From: Nageia nagi | Taxonomy: Eukaryota > Pinophyta | Reading direction: 5' to 3' | Length of the DNA stretch: 64,000 bases | NCBI GenBank assembly: GCA_050084985.1 | Contig: JBITNC010000001.1 | Span: 138,694,001-138,758,000, forward strand | Shown here: one piece after another, positions 9,890 to 21,358 of the stretch | Layout of the letters: every line of letters begins with the position of its first letter | Numbering within the stretch: position 1 is the first letter of the stretch | Notes under the pieces: model-generated | The model's database searches: none | The model's input: only the letters and a program-made list of their open reading frames with translations | What the model was told of the DNA's origin: nothing | Made by a program: the position numbers and the translations under genes

Positions 9890-11870
9890 GTTGGACATTA
9901 TTTCAAATGGTAATGAATTCTAACAATACATAAGTTGAAATTCCAAAATTCAATGGGAAAATTTTATTTAGATCATAAGAACTATGGGACCTTGTCAAGA
10001 ATGGATACTAATAACCAATTGATGTAGTAGTATTAGCCACACTAACATAAAATCAAACAAACATATTGTAGAAAAATAAAAAAATATTATAAAAGATTGC
10101 TATTCATAATGTAAGGTCTGGATTTAAATCTCCTCCTAAGAGTTATAACTGCTTTGAAGGAAAAATAACGATGGGAGATCCTTGTGCAATCATTTCAAGA
10201 TTAAAATAGAGTAAGGACAATCCACCTACAATTTCTTAGAAAAGATTTTGATTTTTTACAAATGCAAGATTCAAAGAGTTTAGGGGATTTATTTATTTTT
10301 TACAATGGGGTTAATTTATCAATGGAAATATAATGGTAAATTTCTGAGTAATCATATAATTATAGAAAATATTTTAATATGTTTTCCCTCAAAATATGAT
10401 CTTACAATTATAGCCATTTAAGAATCAAAAGATCTAACAATGTTGTATGTAGACTAACTTATGAGATCTTTGGACACACATGAACATAAAATGAATAGAT
10501 CCATAAAGGAACCACTAGAGAAATATTTCAAAGGAACCACTAGAGAAATATTAGAAGGATCATCTCCACAAAGAGGAAGGGGTAGAGGTACAATAGGAAG
10601 AGGAGGTCGATTCCCAAAAAGAGGCAAAGGTTGAACAAGTAATAAAGAAACCTAAAACTATACTTAAGTATGAGGAAGAGAAAGAAGAAACTTCAAGCAA
10701 AGAGGGAGAGGCTCTCAAAAGTATGATAATTCATTTTTTCAATGCTATTATTATCACAAATATAGAAATATTGAATGTAGAAAAAAGATAGATTATGAAA
10801 GTAGAGAGTAAGCTCAATATACAAATGAAGGTGAAGGGATAGATTACTATGTGTTAACATATAGTGTTTAAGAGGAAGTAAATGAATATAAATTGTATGT
10901 TAATAGAGGGTGCAATAATCATATGACAAGAGGAAAAGAGATGTTCTAATATTTGGATGACTCCATCTAATCAAAAGTGAAAATGAGTAATAATACAATT
11001 GTACCAATCTTAGGGAAAAGGGGATAGTACTCAAAATAAACTAAGGTAAGAAAAACTTTATTTGTGATGTATTTCATGTACTAGGTTTGAAGCATAAATT
11101 ACAAGTATAGGTCAACTTATATCAAATGACCACACTATATTATTTTAGAATTTTACATGCTTTATTATTAATAGTAAGAATAAGCTAATACCCAAAATTC
11201 CTATGACTACAAATAAGATATTTAATCTTATCATTGATAAGAGTTTGCATTTAAGTTTCAATACCATAGTAGAAGATTTAAAATGAATATGGAATCTTAG
11301 ATTTGGTAATTTAAATCTTGGTGGACTAAATATTGTATTTAAGAGGAACTTGGTAATAGGTTTAGTGCTCATACAAAGGCTAGATGCAGAATGTGAGGGA
11401 TGCATGATAGGAAAATACCATAGAGAATAATTTCTAATAGGTAGGTCCTAGAGAGCTATTAGAGGTAGTACACTCACATCTATTTAGACCACTTGAAGTT
11501 ACTTCATTATTAAGTATGATATAGTTCTTAACATTTTTTGATGATTATAGTAGGAAGCTCTAGGTGTATCCATTGAAAAAAAAATCTAAAACTTTCAAAA
11601 ATTTTAAATAATTAGTTGAGAAGTAAAATAGTTATTTTCTCCAAATTTTAAGAACTAATTGAGGTGGAGAGTACATATCATACAAATTTTAGAATTTTTG
11701 TATTAGGAATGACATAAAAAGGTAGCTAACAACTAAGGACACTCCTTAATAAAATGGTTTAGTTGAGAGGAAGAGTAGAAAAATGGTAGATATGGTAAGG
11801 GGATGTTTAAGGCTAATAATTTACCTAATAATCCATTGAGGTTTTCTCATCATATCCCTTACAAGCACAA
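9890..11870 (+). pseudogene. Ty1-copia gag-protease-integrase remnant, unit 1
   Basis: Plus strand, with many stops and frameshifts. A gag-like start reads IPKFNGK, then ELWDLVKNGY (about 9,930-10,010). A zinc knuckle reads CYYYHKYRNIEC near 10,741-10,780, with the second cysteine lost. A protease-like stretch reads LYVNRGCNNHMTRGKEMF near 10,897-10,950, where the catalytic D-S-G has become N-R-G. The GAG-pre-integrase segment reads WNLRFGNLNLGGL with CEGCMIGK (11,285-11,430); both zinc-binding histidines are Asn here. The integrase core shows LTFFDDYSRKLWVYPLKKK near 11,530-11,590 and NGLVERKSRKMV near 11,755-11,800. The reverse-transcriptase part is displaced to 14,335. This order (integrase before RT) defines copia. 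Confidence 0.85.
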
Positions 11871-12640
11871 ATGAAGTAATCTAGACCCCCTTAACATAAA
11901 ATCTTCCATACTTTCAGGTTTCTCTTTGCATCCTATGGTGAAGCTAATTTAGTTCTTTTTAAGTCTCCTCCTATTCTTGTTTTCTATCTAGCCTTGATTT
12001 TCTCCTAATAGCTCTGCATCACTATGTTCCTTCCCTACTCTTATTTTGAATACAAACTTATGCCTTGACTTCCTTCTACATGTAATGCCTTAACATGAAA
12101 TAGATGATCTAACTATTATTATTGCAAATGTAACTTCTACGGGTTCAACATACCTCCTTTTGCCATGTGTCCCAAGTGAGCAAGTTAAGAATAACTCCTA
12201 ATTTGACTCTCATGTCCTTCATAAAAAATCATAGTTAGATCATGTGCATTTAAATCATATTATAAAATATATTTTGAAATTATTCAAGAATTTTAAATAT
12301 ATGTACTTATTTAGGACATTCAAGAATTAATAAGAAGTATGATAGGTTAGGAGTGTTAAATACATATAACTAATTGGTATGCATCTTGCATACATCTACA
12401 TAATACATTGCTAAAGGAAAATGACTACCATATTTATACCAATAATACAAAGACTCTTTATTTAAAAAAATGTATTTAAGAATATTCATATAGAATAATA
12501 TTTGTTGTATCCCATTAACATATTCATAACAATGTGAATCCTTACAAGTTAGAACATAATGCAATTTTCTTATGGTTTTTTTGGTTATTTGTATTCTTTC
12601 TTCTTGATTATTGAAACTTGATTATTTTAATATAATGATA
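11871..12640. other. Unassigned AT-rich sequence inside the copia element
   Basis: Lies between the copia integrase and a stray BPS1-like downstream flank. 11,900-12,230 is slightly richer in C/T and looks like decayed coding sequence, but no family could be named. It is duplicated at about 25,430-26,180. Confidence 0.3.
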
Positions 12641-12905
12641 AATATAACATTGTATTAATAAAAACTAAATTCACATGCTTGACTAGTAAAATCATAAAAA
12701 TTTAATATTAATACTTATTGCATATAATAAATGGAACAAGTTATATACTTAAGATATGAATCAATATGATAATTAAGAATAAAATTTAATAAATACATAA
12801 AAACATTGAAAACTTGAAAGAAAAATAATAAATTTGGATAATTGTTTGTATGTGGCATCACATAGGTGACATGAATGGTGATTTTTTCAATTAGTTTTAT
12901 GATTT
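12641..12905 (-). repeat. Orphan BPS1-like downstream flank
   Basis: Matches the AT-rich sequence that follows the stop codon of the BPS1-like copies (compare 4,841-5,000 and 14,740-14,960), including the ggcatcacataggtg landmark. The gene body is absent: the similarity stops near 12,905. Duplicated in the next unit at 26,200-26,420. Confidence 0.55.
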
Positions 12906-13639
12906 GGATAATAGATTGATGTTTCTACAATGCCAAAATAGTTGAATTCTTAGTTAAAAAGATGAATCAAAATAAATATGAATATAATTCATTATGTAAT
13001 ATCATCAAACTTGTCAATTGACAAATGTTTGTAGGAAATATATGAAAAAAAAGCTCTCAGAATTTGAAAGTGACAAGATATTCAAAAAGTATTGGTAAAT
13101 CTTATTTATAAGAAAAAGAGGCCACATGGCATCCTACTATAGGCTAAATACTATGGTAGTTAAAGGAAAGACAAAAATTTTCATGAAAAGAGAAGAAAGG
13201 GATATCTCTAGATTGATGGAATAATTGACGAAATAAAATAAATGAGCCACCTAATCTTTATTTAAAGGGAAAAGGATGACACATAGAATCCCAATGTTGG
13301 CTGATCTTATAGTGATATAGAGGCATATTTATACCATACAAAAGCATCCTAATGGCTCTATGTTTCCTCCATATAGTAGTAGCATGCCCCCACACCAATG
13401 GTAAAAGACTTGAAACTCACCAGAACATTTTACATAACATTTTTTAGGTCAAAATTCATTTTTTTAATTTTTAATATTGCACAAAAAAATTTCTATGTGG
13501 CTTTTGAGGTAGGGCTCTTAAAATGAACCTTGTTCATCAACCATTTGATAATGCTTGAATATACAAATTTTTCATGAGCCAAACTCCATATTTCACTCAA
13601 ATACTATTAATCCTCATTTCATAGAAACCTTATCTTAAA

Positions 13640-14320
13640 TATGATAAGATATAAAAATGCTTATTTATTTACTATCAATCATTGTAGCTACATCTTGATT
13701 GAAAATATTACCTTCAAATTTAATACTATGGCTTAAGCTTCCAAATCATATTGCTCAATTGCTAGGTAGATCTTGTGAGTAGGTTTTTTATTAGTTTTCA
13801 ATATTTGAAGAAAAATAATGAGCATAGTGTGATCCTCCACACTCAAAGCACCCTCACTTAGGATTAGGCAGCTTATCCTTAGAATCTTTCTTATTATTCT
13901 CATAATCAAAGTTCCATTACTTTGATGGTTCTTTTTTATTAGGAATCTTCATTTTCTTTATTGGTTAAAGTTTCTTGTACCTTCATTCATGCTGTAAATG
14001 AACTTTTTTTTCTTCTACCTCTTAGACCAGAACTTGGATTTCTTAACCCATGTTATCATCCTTAGTTAAATACTCAAGATAGCTCTTTCTAAAAGTTTAG
14101 TTGCTTTCCTTCTTCCTAGCCATGTTGTATGGCTTTTGGAGGGTCTTTAATTGATGTAGATTTATAATAGTCTTGATCTTATAATTTATTCCCAAGATGA
14201 ATTTTTGAATCTTCAATTTTTATTTTAGTCTCATATTGTGACATATGAAGATCATGTCAAGAGGGAGAGTTTTGACCTCAGGACCTCTTTTTTTCCATTG
14301 AGATATTTAAACACCCACTT
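13640..14320 (-). pseudogene. LTR-retrotransposon gag with CCHC zinc knuckle, unit 1
   Basis: Read on the minus strand, 13,860 to 13,810 gives CFECGGSHYAHYFSS, a gag zinc knuckle with one residue missing and the last cysteine replaced by Phe. Basic, lysine-rich sequence precedes it (14,200-13,870), as in the nucleocapsid region. After it, a stretch near 13,710-13,760 reads GNIFNQDV then MIDSK, which may be a decayed aspartic protease. The strand is opposite to the surrounding copia element, so it is a nested second element. The section 12,906-13,640 to its left has no recognisable domain. Confidence 0.5.
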
Positions 14321-14334
14321 GGCTCTCCAACTCC

Positions 14335-14730
14335 TCTCATGATTTAATGAAGAGAAAATTTATAAAAAAATATATGTAAATGAACCTCTAAAATTTGAGA
14401 AGGATGGAACACTTCACTTTATGTACAACCTCAAGAAGTCAATTTCCAATTTGAAGAAAGATCTAAGGCATGATAAAGGTAAATACTTTTCTCACAAATA
14501 CAATTTTTATGATATGCCAAGTAGAATTTAATATATCTATTATAATGTAAGTGTTGATCATAAATTTTCCATTACATTACATGTTAATTTTCTTATTATG
14601 ATAAATTATCCACATAAGATACAAATATTTATGAATAGACTAAATGATACCTTTTAAATTGTTGATTTAGGAGTTAATAATTCCTTGATTTGCAAGTATG
14701 TAAGTTTAGGAAGATATTTCTTTTTATCAA
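14335..14730 (+). pseudogene. Ty1-copia reverse-transcriptase fragment, unit 1
   Basis: The plus strand reads NEPLKFEKDGTLHFMYNLKK near 14,385-14,445, then SISNLKKDLRHDKG. This corresponds to the family pattern IYMEQPEGF...LKKSLYGLKQAPRQW of copia reverse transcriptase. Similar residues continue to about 14,600 (INFPLHYMLIFLL), where the YVDDM catalytic box would be expected but is not intact. Same strand as the gag-integrase part at 9,890-11,870, so it is probably the same insertion separated by later sequence. Confidence 0.65.
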
Positions 14731-14739
14731 TAAAATTAT

Positions 14740-15047
14740 GTTTTGAATAATTTTGAAAAATAATACTACTTAAAAATTAAAATTAATACTTGTTGCATAT
14801 AATAAATAAAACACAGTATATGTTTTAAACAAAGACATGAATCAATATATAATTAATACATCAATCAATTAGAAGCATAAAAGAAAAAGAAGTAAAATTT
14901 GGATAAATATTTTATTCGGCATCACATAGGTGCAATGAAAGCTGATTTAGTATAAATGAAAGCTTGTTAATGTACATGAAGGGCCAAATTGTTAGAAAAA
15001 AACAGTCAATTTGGGCATCCTTCTGTATTGAATGGAATGAGCTTATC
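14740..15047 (-). repeat. BPS1-like downstream flank of copy C
   Basis: AT-rich sequence between the copia RT fragment and the stop codon of copy C. It is shared with the other BPS1-like downstream flanks. No polyadenylation signal could be singled out among the many AT-rich candidates. Confidence 0.5.
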
Positions 15048-15879
15048 TCAAGAACAAGAAAGACTGTTCAAGAGTGCAACTCTAGCAGAAATAAAAGCTT
15101 TGAAGAGATGGCCTATTTTGTGATCCAAGAGGGCTAGAGCTCTGTCCAAGTCTTGGAGTGCCGTGTTGATTTCAGAGTGTTCAAGAGTCATGTGCAGCTT
15201 GGAGTTGGAGTTGAGTCGATTGTTGAGGTTATCAAGGGCAACATTTGCCCTCTCTAACTAAACCAACAACCATCTTCTCATTTCAACTTTCTGCTTTAGC
15301 TTGGTTTGTAGATTGCTAAGAAGAAGTGATACAGATAATGACGGCATCCTAAGAGGGTTGACGGAAAATGAAGCCACTAGTGCAGAACACACCAAGACGG
15401 CATTTGCCTGGAGGCTTACGCTATCAGCCATTCGCCTGAGTGTGGACATGCATTTCTCAAGTGAGGATTGGACGCCCTTATTCTTTAGGCCTGACAAACT
15501 GGCAAGTAAGCTGCCCGATCTTTGAAGGGCATTGATTCGAATGGCTATCTGCACAGACGTGTGCTGCTTCCTCGTTTCAGCTATGCTGTCTCTCAACACA
15601 TTGCAGATGTCTAGCAGATGCAGCATGTCTTCCAGATGTAGGTCCACCCATTTGAATCCCTTACTTGTGCCATCAATGTCAAACCCTAATTCTGAGGATC
15701 TGCGACAAGCGTTGATCACCACCTCCAAAGCTTCTCCAAGCCAATCTGCGCAGTAATATGAGCAAGAAGGCTGTTCCTGTAATGTTTCCAGAAGGCTGTT
15801 TCCCGTCTCTTCGTGGAGAGAGGGAGCGCAGGGCTAAGAGTGCTCCAAGAGACGAGAGAAGAGATCCAGGGGCGCTCAT
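15048..15879 (-). pseudogene. BPS1/ROH1-like (DUF793-type) pseudogene, copy C, nearly full length
   Basis: The ATG at 15,879 opens MSAPGSLLSSLGALLALRSL in frame with RSLSPRRDG, the best start in the family. The next block, present in copy D, is missing, which shifts the frame. From about 15,770 the frame reads DWLGEALEVVINACRR, then LHLEDMLHLLDICNVLRDSI, typical of the N-terminal half of BPS1/ROH1 proteins. Differences from the other copies: 57 bp (19 codons, spanning EEAFIAVNHAK) lost near 15,408 between GCCT repeats, a short loss at MRRW/LLV near 15,275, and a TAG stop at 15,258. After the stop the frame stays readable to LLNSLSCS and a TGA at 15,048. No intron is apparent. It is a recent-looking pseudogene, perhaps derived from an intact gene elsewhere. 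Confidence 0.85.
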
Positions 15880-15916
15880 GGTGGTCGGGATTACTGATGC
15901 TGCTGCATTTACTATG

Positions 15917-15924
15917 TATTTATA
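15917..15924 (-). promoter_or_regulatory. TATA box of BPS1-like copy C
   Basis: The minus strand reads TATAAATA 38 bases upstream of the ATG at 15,879. The same box is conserved at copy D, 39 bases upstream of its ATG. The short distance would leave only a very short 5' leader. Confidence 0.6.
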
Positions 15925-16322
15925 TTTCTGCAAGAGGGGGGACAAAGAGAAAGAATCCCGCCGAAACCAAAAGCAACTAATCTTAAGAAAATCAAGTTTG
16001 CGTAGCTTCTGTACTCTCCCTTTGCAATTTCCATGTGATGAATGCGTGAAACCACCCGTGTGGGCGGGCTGTCTCCTTGTTGGGTCCTTGCAGATGATTC
16101 CTCTTTCAGCTCACCATGTGTCCAACTAATTTCCTCCTCCTAAGATCCATATTTTATTGCAGAAACGACCTTCGCATATTGTTATCTTACAACAATTTTG
16201 GTGGATCTCTGACATGCTATAAATCAATCTGTATTGTGTGCTGTCCTCCTCAGCAACAACAAAGGGAACAGCTTTTCGTTGTCATGAAAGGATTCTCATC
16301 TTCCATGACGAATATTAAGGTT

Positions 16323-16452
16323 CTCACCAAGCTATTACTGTCTGCTTCAGAGATGAAAGGATGACAACAATCACCTTCGTGATGAATATGAAAGTCTTTC
16401 ATCAAGCTATGATTGTCTCCTTAAGAGATGAAGCGATGACAAGATTCATTTG
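16323..16452. repeat. Two-copy imperfect direct repeat upstream of the BPS1-like gene
   Basis: Two copies, about 76 bases apart, share CAAGCTAT, GTCT and GAGATGAA blocks. Both are conserved at 29,905-30,035 and, more weakly, at 61,133-61,250, so the duplication is older than the tandem units. Confidence 0.55.
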
Positions 16453-17186
16453 AGTCGTGTTATTTAGTAGTATTGTTGTATTTAGTTGTTGTATTTCCTA
16501 CCTATAATAAGAAAACGAATACATAAGTAAAGTATCATTTTATGTCTATTTAGATAATCATGTCATTAAAACTATAAAACACATGATGGATAATTCAATT
16601 TATTCATAAATAATGTAAGAAGGGATCCATTGTGCTAGGATGCTACCAATAGAACTGAAAACAAACATAGATAAGATTAAACTCAACACTTCATTTTGTA
16701 TTAGGTACATATTTCTAATAACTTGTAAGGATCTGAATGTATACTACATGATTATGTGCACCAAGATATAATATATTTCTTAAAATACTTCAAACACAAC
16801 CATACAAATTTAAATAGATCATATTCATAGTATATAAAAATGTACCCTATATAATGAAATAAGATGTTCAATTAAAATTTAAAGAAAATGATGTACAGAA
16901 AATATTTTGACTTCTTCATTTTTTTAATATACTTACATTTCATATTTGATCATATATAATATTTATTTATTTTTTTACTTTTTTCAAGTATATAAGATTT
17001 AGTATTCTTTATAATTATAGGTAATATTATCTGCAATAGATTAACAAATATTATTATAATATCTTTATAAAGGATTAAAAATAAGATTGATTAAGATTCT
17101 GGCAATTATACTTTAAGAGGAAGAACTGATTTTTTGTCAAGGGTAGGTAAATATGTGATGAAATAGTTATTGTACATGGAATAATC

Positions 17187-17286
17187 NNNNNNNNNNNNNN
17201 NNNNNNNNNNNNNNNNNNNNNNNNNNNNNNNNNNNNNNNNNNNNNNNNNNNNNNNNNNNNNNNNNNNNNNNNNNNNNNNNNNNNNN
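17187..17286. other. Assembly gap (100 N)
   Basis: Exactly 100 undetermined bases, a conventional placeholder for a gap of unknown size. The left side ends in the flank module; the right side begins in sequence matching about 32,690 of the next unit. By comparison with 30,670-32,690, about 2 kb of gypsy gag and LTR sequence could be missing here. Confidence 0.95.
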
Positions 17287-20200
17287 TATAATTAGTGTTA
17301 ATCAAAATAACAAAGAAAAAAGTAACAAAAAAATAAATTATGATACCCAAAATACCACAACAAATGTATGTATGATATAAAATGTTTAATAATACAATAC
17401 CAAGCCCAATGGGGCTGATTTTGGGGGCCCTCCAAAGAGTCAAGTAGGGCATAACCAAATATCTCTCACTACTAGAAAGATATCAAAACTAGGGATATTA
17501 AAAATCCATAAAAATAAAAATCCTCTCCACCCAACACTACTCCCAAAAAGGATGACTTGCACCCTTTTTTTGTATCTTAAAACATGAAAAAAATTGACAT
17601 TAAATTATCCCCTCCAACGTTGCCCATGTTTTTTTTTTATTTTTTTCCATTTTTTAACTTTTTTCAATGAAAATTTTCCCAAAGAAAATTTTTGGACATG
17701 TGGAGTAGGGTACATTAATGCCCAAGGGTTAAGGGTATAGGAAACACATAAAACCCAAAAGGGTCAAGGATCATGCATGGGCCCCGGGTATCAAGATGGG
17801 CCAATGTGGGGAATGGGAAGCCCCCCTAATTTGGTGCATGCATATAAGTGTCTATCTTTTCATCTAAGTGTAATAATAGAACATGGGTTTCCAATAATCA
17901 TGTTTTGGGAAATTTCCAAGTATAATAATAACATCAATTTCTAGGCTTAAGTGGGAGACATCCCTTTTGGGGCTTAAAAGGGGGCCTCCATTGACCCATT
18001 AAGCCCTTTCTATTCCAAGTCATAAACATGAAAGTCAAGGTATTAATACAATATATTAAAAGATAACCTTTTAGATTCCATGATTAATTACATCTTTACA
18101 AAGTTTAATGATTAGCATTAGACCCCTTTCCAAATACTTTCCCCCTTATGAATGAATCACTAAATGAAAAATTCCCTTAAATCATAAGATTTACCTTTTC
18201 TAATTTTAAAAGTTGGGGGTCATGTGAAAGAATTAGGGTTTTGTCTTTTTTTTATTAAAATACCTTTTCATTGGTTTTTCCTCATCAAAAATTTTTTGCT
18301 ATTACCAAAAAGGACAACCCATGGGTTTTAAAGCCTAGGTAGCACATAATTAGAACTAAAATTTTTTTTGGGAGATTTTTAAAGGGTTTTTGAATACTCA
18401 AAACTGATTAAGGGAAACCAAGATTCAAGAGGGGGGCCTCATTTATTCTAACCATATATAAAGAAAAAAAAAAATCTTTCTAAATGCTATCAAAACAAAC
18501 TATTAAAAAAAAGCTCAAAACCCCATTGAATTTTGAAAATTTTTAATTTATATAAAAAGCATTATCCAATTTCCCCAAGCCTCTTCAACAAAATCAAGCT
18601 TATAAAATATTTAAAAAAATCACAATATAAATAAATTTCACAAGTTTCATGGAAGCATATTTACAAAATAACCAAGTGCCAAACTTCAAGACTCCCAAGA
18701 AACCTTTAAAATCAAGTTTTTTCTTCTTACACGTAACTTTCTTTGCAAAAGGGGATTCAAAGAGTTCAAAAGTTATTGCACAAGATATTAAATTTCAATT
18801 TTGAGAAAAAATTATTTCTCATATAGACATGTGTTATGTCTCATTAAGAAAGAAGCCATTTTTGTTGTCTTAGGCACCAAATTCTGCAAATTTACATTTC
18901 ATTAAATTTCATTAAAGTCATTTTTTGTTATCTTTTAGTGATTTAAAAATAGGGAAATAATGTTTTTGGACAAATTTTAAGGGTTTTTTTGTTTTCCATT
19001 GTGCTTAAAGGGTTAAAAATATTAACTTTAGACACTTTTCCCCTATACTTCCTTGTATAAAGGGGAACATCACAAGATGATGAGTTCATAAAATTAGAAG
19101 TTTTTTGTATTCTAATTTAAAATACTAATGATCATGTAAAAGAATTATGGATTTTCATTCCTTATGAAGAGACCTCTACATCTTTTTTCTTTTTAATGAA
19201 ATTTTATTTTATTGGAAATTGAAACCCACTCAGTTTCAAGCATGGGTTTTGCACATATTTAAAACAAATTTTTTTTAAAGAAAATTTTTTGGTTAATGAA
19301 TTTGAAAAGGCTAGTTAAGGGTATCCAAGTTTTGAAGAGGGAACCTTTTTTCCTTTCATCCCTCTATATTTTAGGAAAATATAGATTTTGGGTAAAGGTT
19401 TTTAAAAAACATCTATAAAAAAAGTACTCAAACCTTAAATCATTGTATATAATTTGATACATCTAAATGACATTATCCTTTTCCCCTAATTCCCTCTTCA
19501 ACAAAATCAAAGCTTAAAAATATTTACAAGATTTTCAATATCAACACACTACAAGCTTCTCGGAAGTATTTACAAAAGGGCCAACATAAAAAATTTACAA
19601 GAGTTTAAGAAATATAAAAATTATTTTTGTTCTTCTTTCATATAAATTTCTAAGTAAGGTTTTCAAATATTTCCACAATTATTATGGAAGTTTTTAAATT
19701 TACAAAAAAGATGGCTGTTAGACCATGCCCTAGATGAAATAAAATTTGGGGCCATTGATTTACTATGCAATTGCAGGGGTTTGTTTTGGGGAAAACATAT
19801 CTTCTCTTATAAAATTACAGGGTTAAGCAACTTCTTTGAAGATTTTGGGGAAAAAAAATTTTAAATTTGATTTTGTTGATTACTCTCATACCCTAAGTGA
19901 GGATGAAATGAATTTGGGGCTATTGATTTACTAGTGATCACAGGGGTTGAAATTGGGGAAAAAGTGTCTTCTATTGCATAAAAAAAGAAACCCCAAAATG
20001 ATATAATGTTGGAGGTTTTTTTAACTACTTACCGATGTAAATCCCCCACACTCACATCACCAATCAATTAATCCCCTCCCATTAGAAAATAGGGAAATAT
20101 TAATTCATTTTTTACCATATTAAAGGGATAATGATTCCTTTACTCCTTCCACTCCTCACACCACTGATAAATTATCCCTCTCAAATAAAAAAATAAAGAA

Positions 20201-21353
20201 ATACTACATTAATTACTACCATCGAAGCACAATGAGCCCCTTATACTCCTGAAAAGCCCTAATTTAAATTTATAAAAAGGGGTTTTCCAAGCTAAAAAAA
20301 GATGAGTTTTGTACTCCTTACAACCTTAATTTGAATTTTTTTTAAAAACCTTATTGGGCCAGGAGGGGGACATGTGATAGAAAGGGGGTAAAAAGGTATA
20401 CACAAACCTAATTGTACCAGAAAAGGGAGTCTTAAATGCCCATAAAAAAGGTAAATACTAAAAACAAAATGTAGGAGGTGAATTGAGACTTTAATGGGGG
20501 TCAAAGGGGCCATGGGTTGGGATTTGAATGGTAGTTTGGAAAGGCAATTTTTGGTAGTGTTAGGAGTTCATTGATAGAGCTACAGGTGTTGGGGGTTTTT
20601 GGGAGTAGGTTGATAGAGCTATGGGTAGTAAGAGTAGGGTGATAAAGATGTTGGTATCAAATAATAGGAGTAGGCTAATCAATCTTTTTGGTAAAAATTT
20701 AGGTTGAAAACACTACTTTTGGATTGAATTCTAACACCTAAGGAAAACAAAGAAACTTTGTGAAATAAATGCCAATGATTAAAGATTAAAGCTCATGCTC
20801 TTAGTAGGGGAGGTTTTGATTGGTTGTAACAAAGTTTTAAATATTTTTAGTATCTTGGTAGTCCCAAAAACATTGGGTGAGTTTTAAAAATCAAGAAGAA
20901 TAAGACGTAGAGGAAAATTTTAGCATCGATATACATTGTTAAGGGAAACGAGGCCCCAACACATGATGTCAATGATCCTAGATAGCAAGAAAAAATTAAG
21001 TCTAATGAAGAGCAATTATTTTCCTATGATAAACCCATTTCAATTTATTATAATAGCTAGAGTCTACTTTTTTTAGTTTATTTAAACAAAAAACAATCGG
21101 TGGCATATTGGGTTTTTCCCCACCCCCTATGAAATGGGGTACTGAAATAAAGTACATTTTATATCTATTTAGTAATCAAACCCCTTAAAATTTTATTAAA
21201 AATGATGAATAAATTAGTTTAAACCATGAATAATGCCTAAAGGACCGTTATGTAGGATTCTACTAATATAAAAAAAAAAAAGGGGGAAAAGTTTTCCTTC
21301 CCAAAAAATTGATGAAACAATGATATTCCCTATTCCCCAAAAAAAGAGGGTCA
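17287..21353. repeat. Gypsy-LTR-related block, unit 1 copy, low-accuracy sequence
   Basis: Collinear with about 32,690-35,600, including the block repeated twice within it (around 18,420-18,770 and 19,330-19,690, and the ccattgatttact repeats at about 19,750 and 19,925). It is longer than the other copy: about 500 bases at 18,790-19,330 and about 600 bases around 20,090-20,700 are not matched there. It is rich in short homopolymer blocks (aaaattttt, ggggcccc) that the other copy lacks. No coding region could be supported. Confidence 0.6.
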
Positions 21354-21358
21354 AGGCT

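Larger units (their letters stand above)
15880..17186 (-). promoter_or_regulatory. Upstream region of BPS1-like copy C
   Basis: 15,930-16,140 is GC-richer and conserved with 29,510-29,720, consistent with a promoter-proximal region. From about 16,160 it becomes the module also found at 200-320 and 61,040-61,250. Within it, a motif of about 53 bases (catcaagctat..gtctcc..gagatgaa..gatgacaa) occurs twice, at about 16,323-16,375 and 16,399-16,452. From 16,500 it is AT-rich, and its last 100 bases before the gap match 2,170-2,235. Short reading frames here are not conserved between copies. Confidence 0.5.

Noticed and set aside
15301-16129. Several plus-strand open frames of 70-120 codons over BPS1-like copy C
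   Set aside because: They are antisense shadows of the minus-strand pseudogene; its coding pattern is recognisable on the minus strand only.
17075-17458. A 127-codon frame on the minus strand
   Set aside because: It exists only because it spans the 100-N gap; the ends belong to different repeats.
20292-20513. A 73-codon minus-strand frame
   Set aside because: It is in the low-accuracy segment and absent from the matching block at 32.7-35.6 kb.
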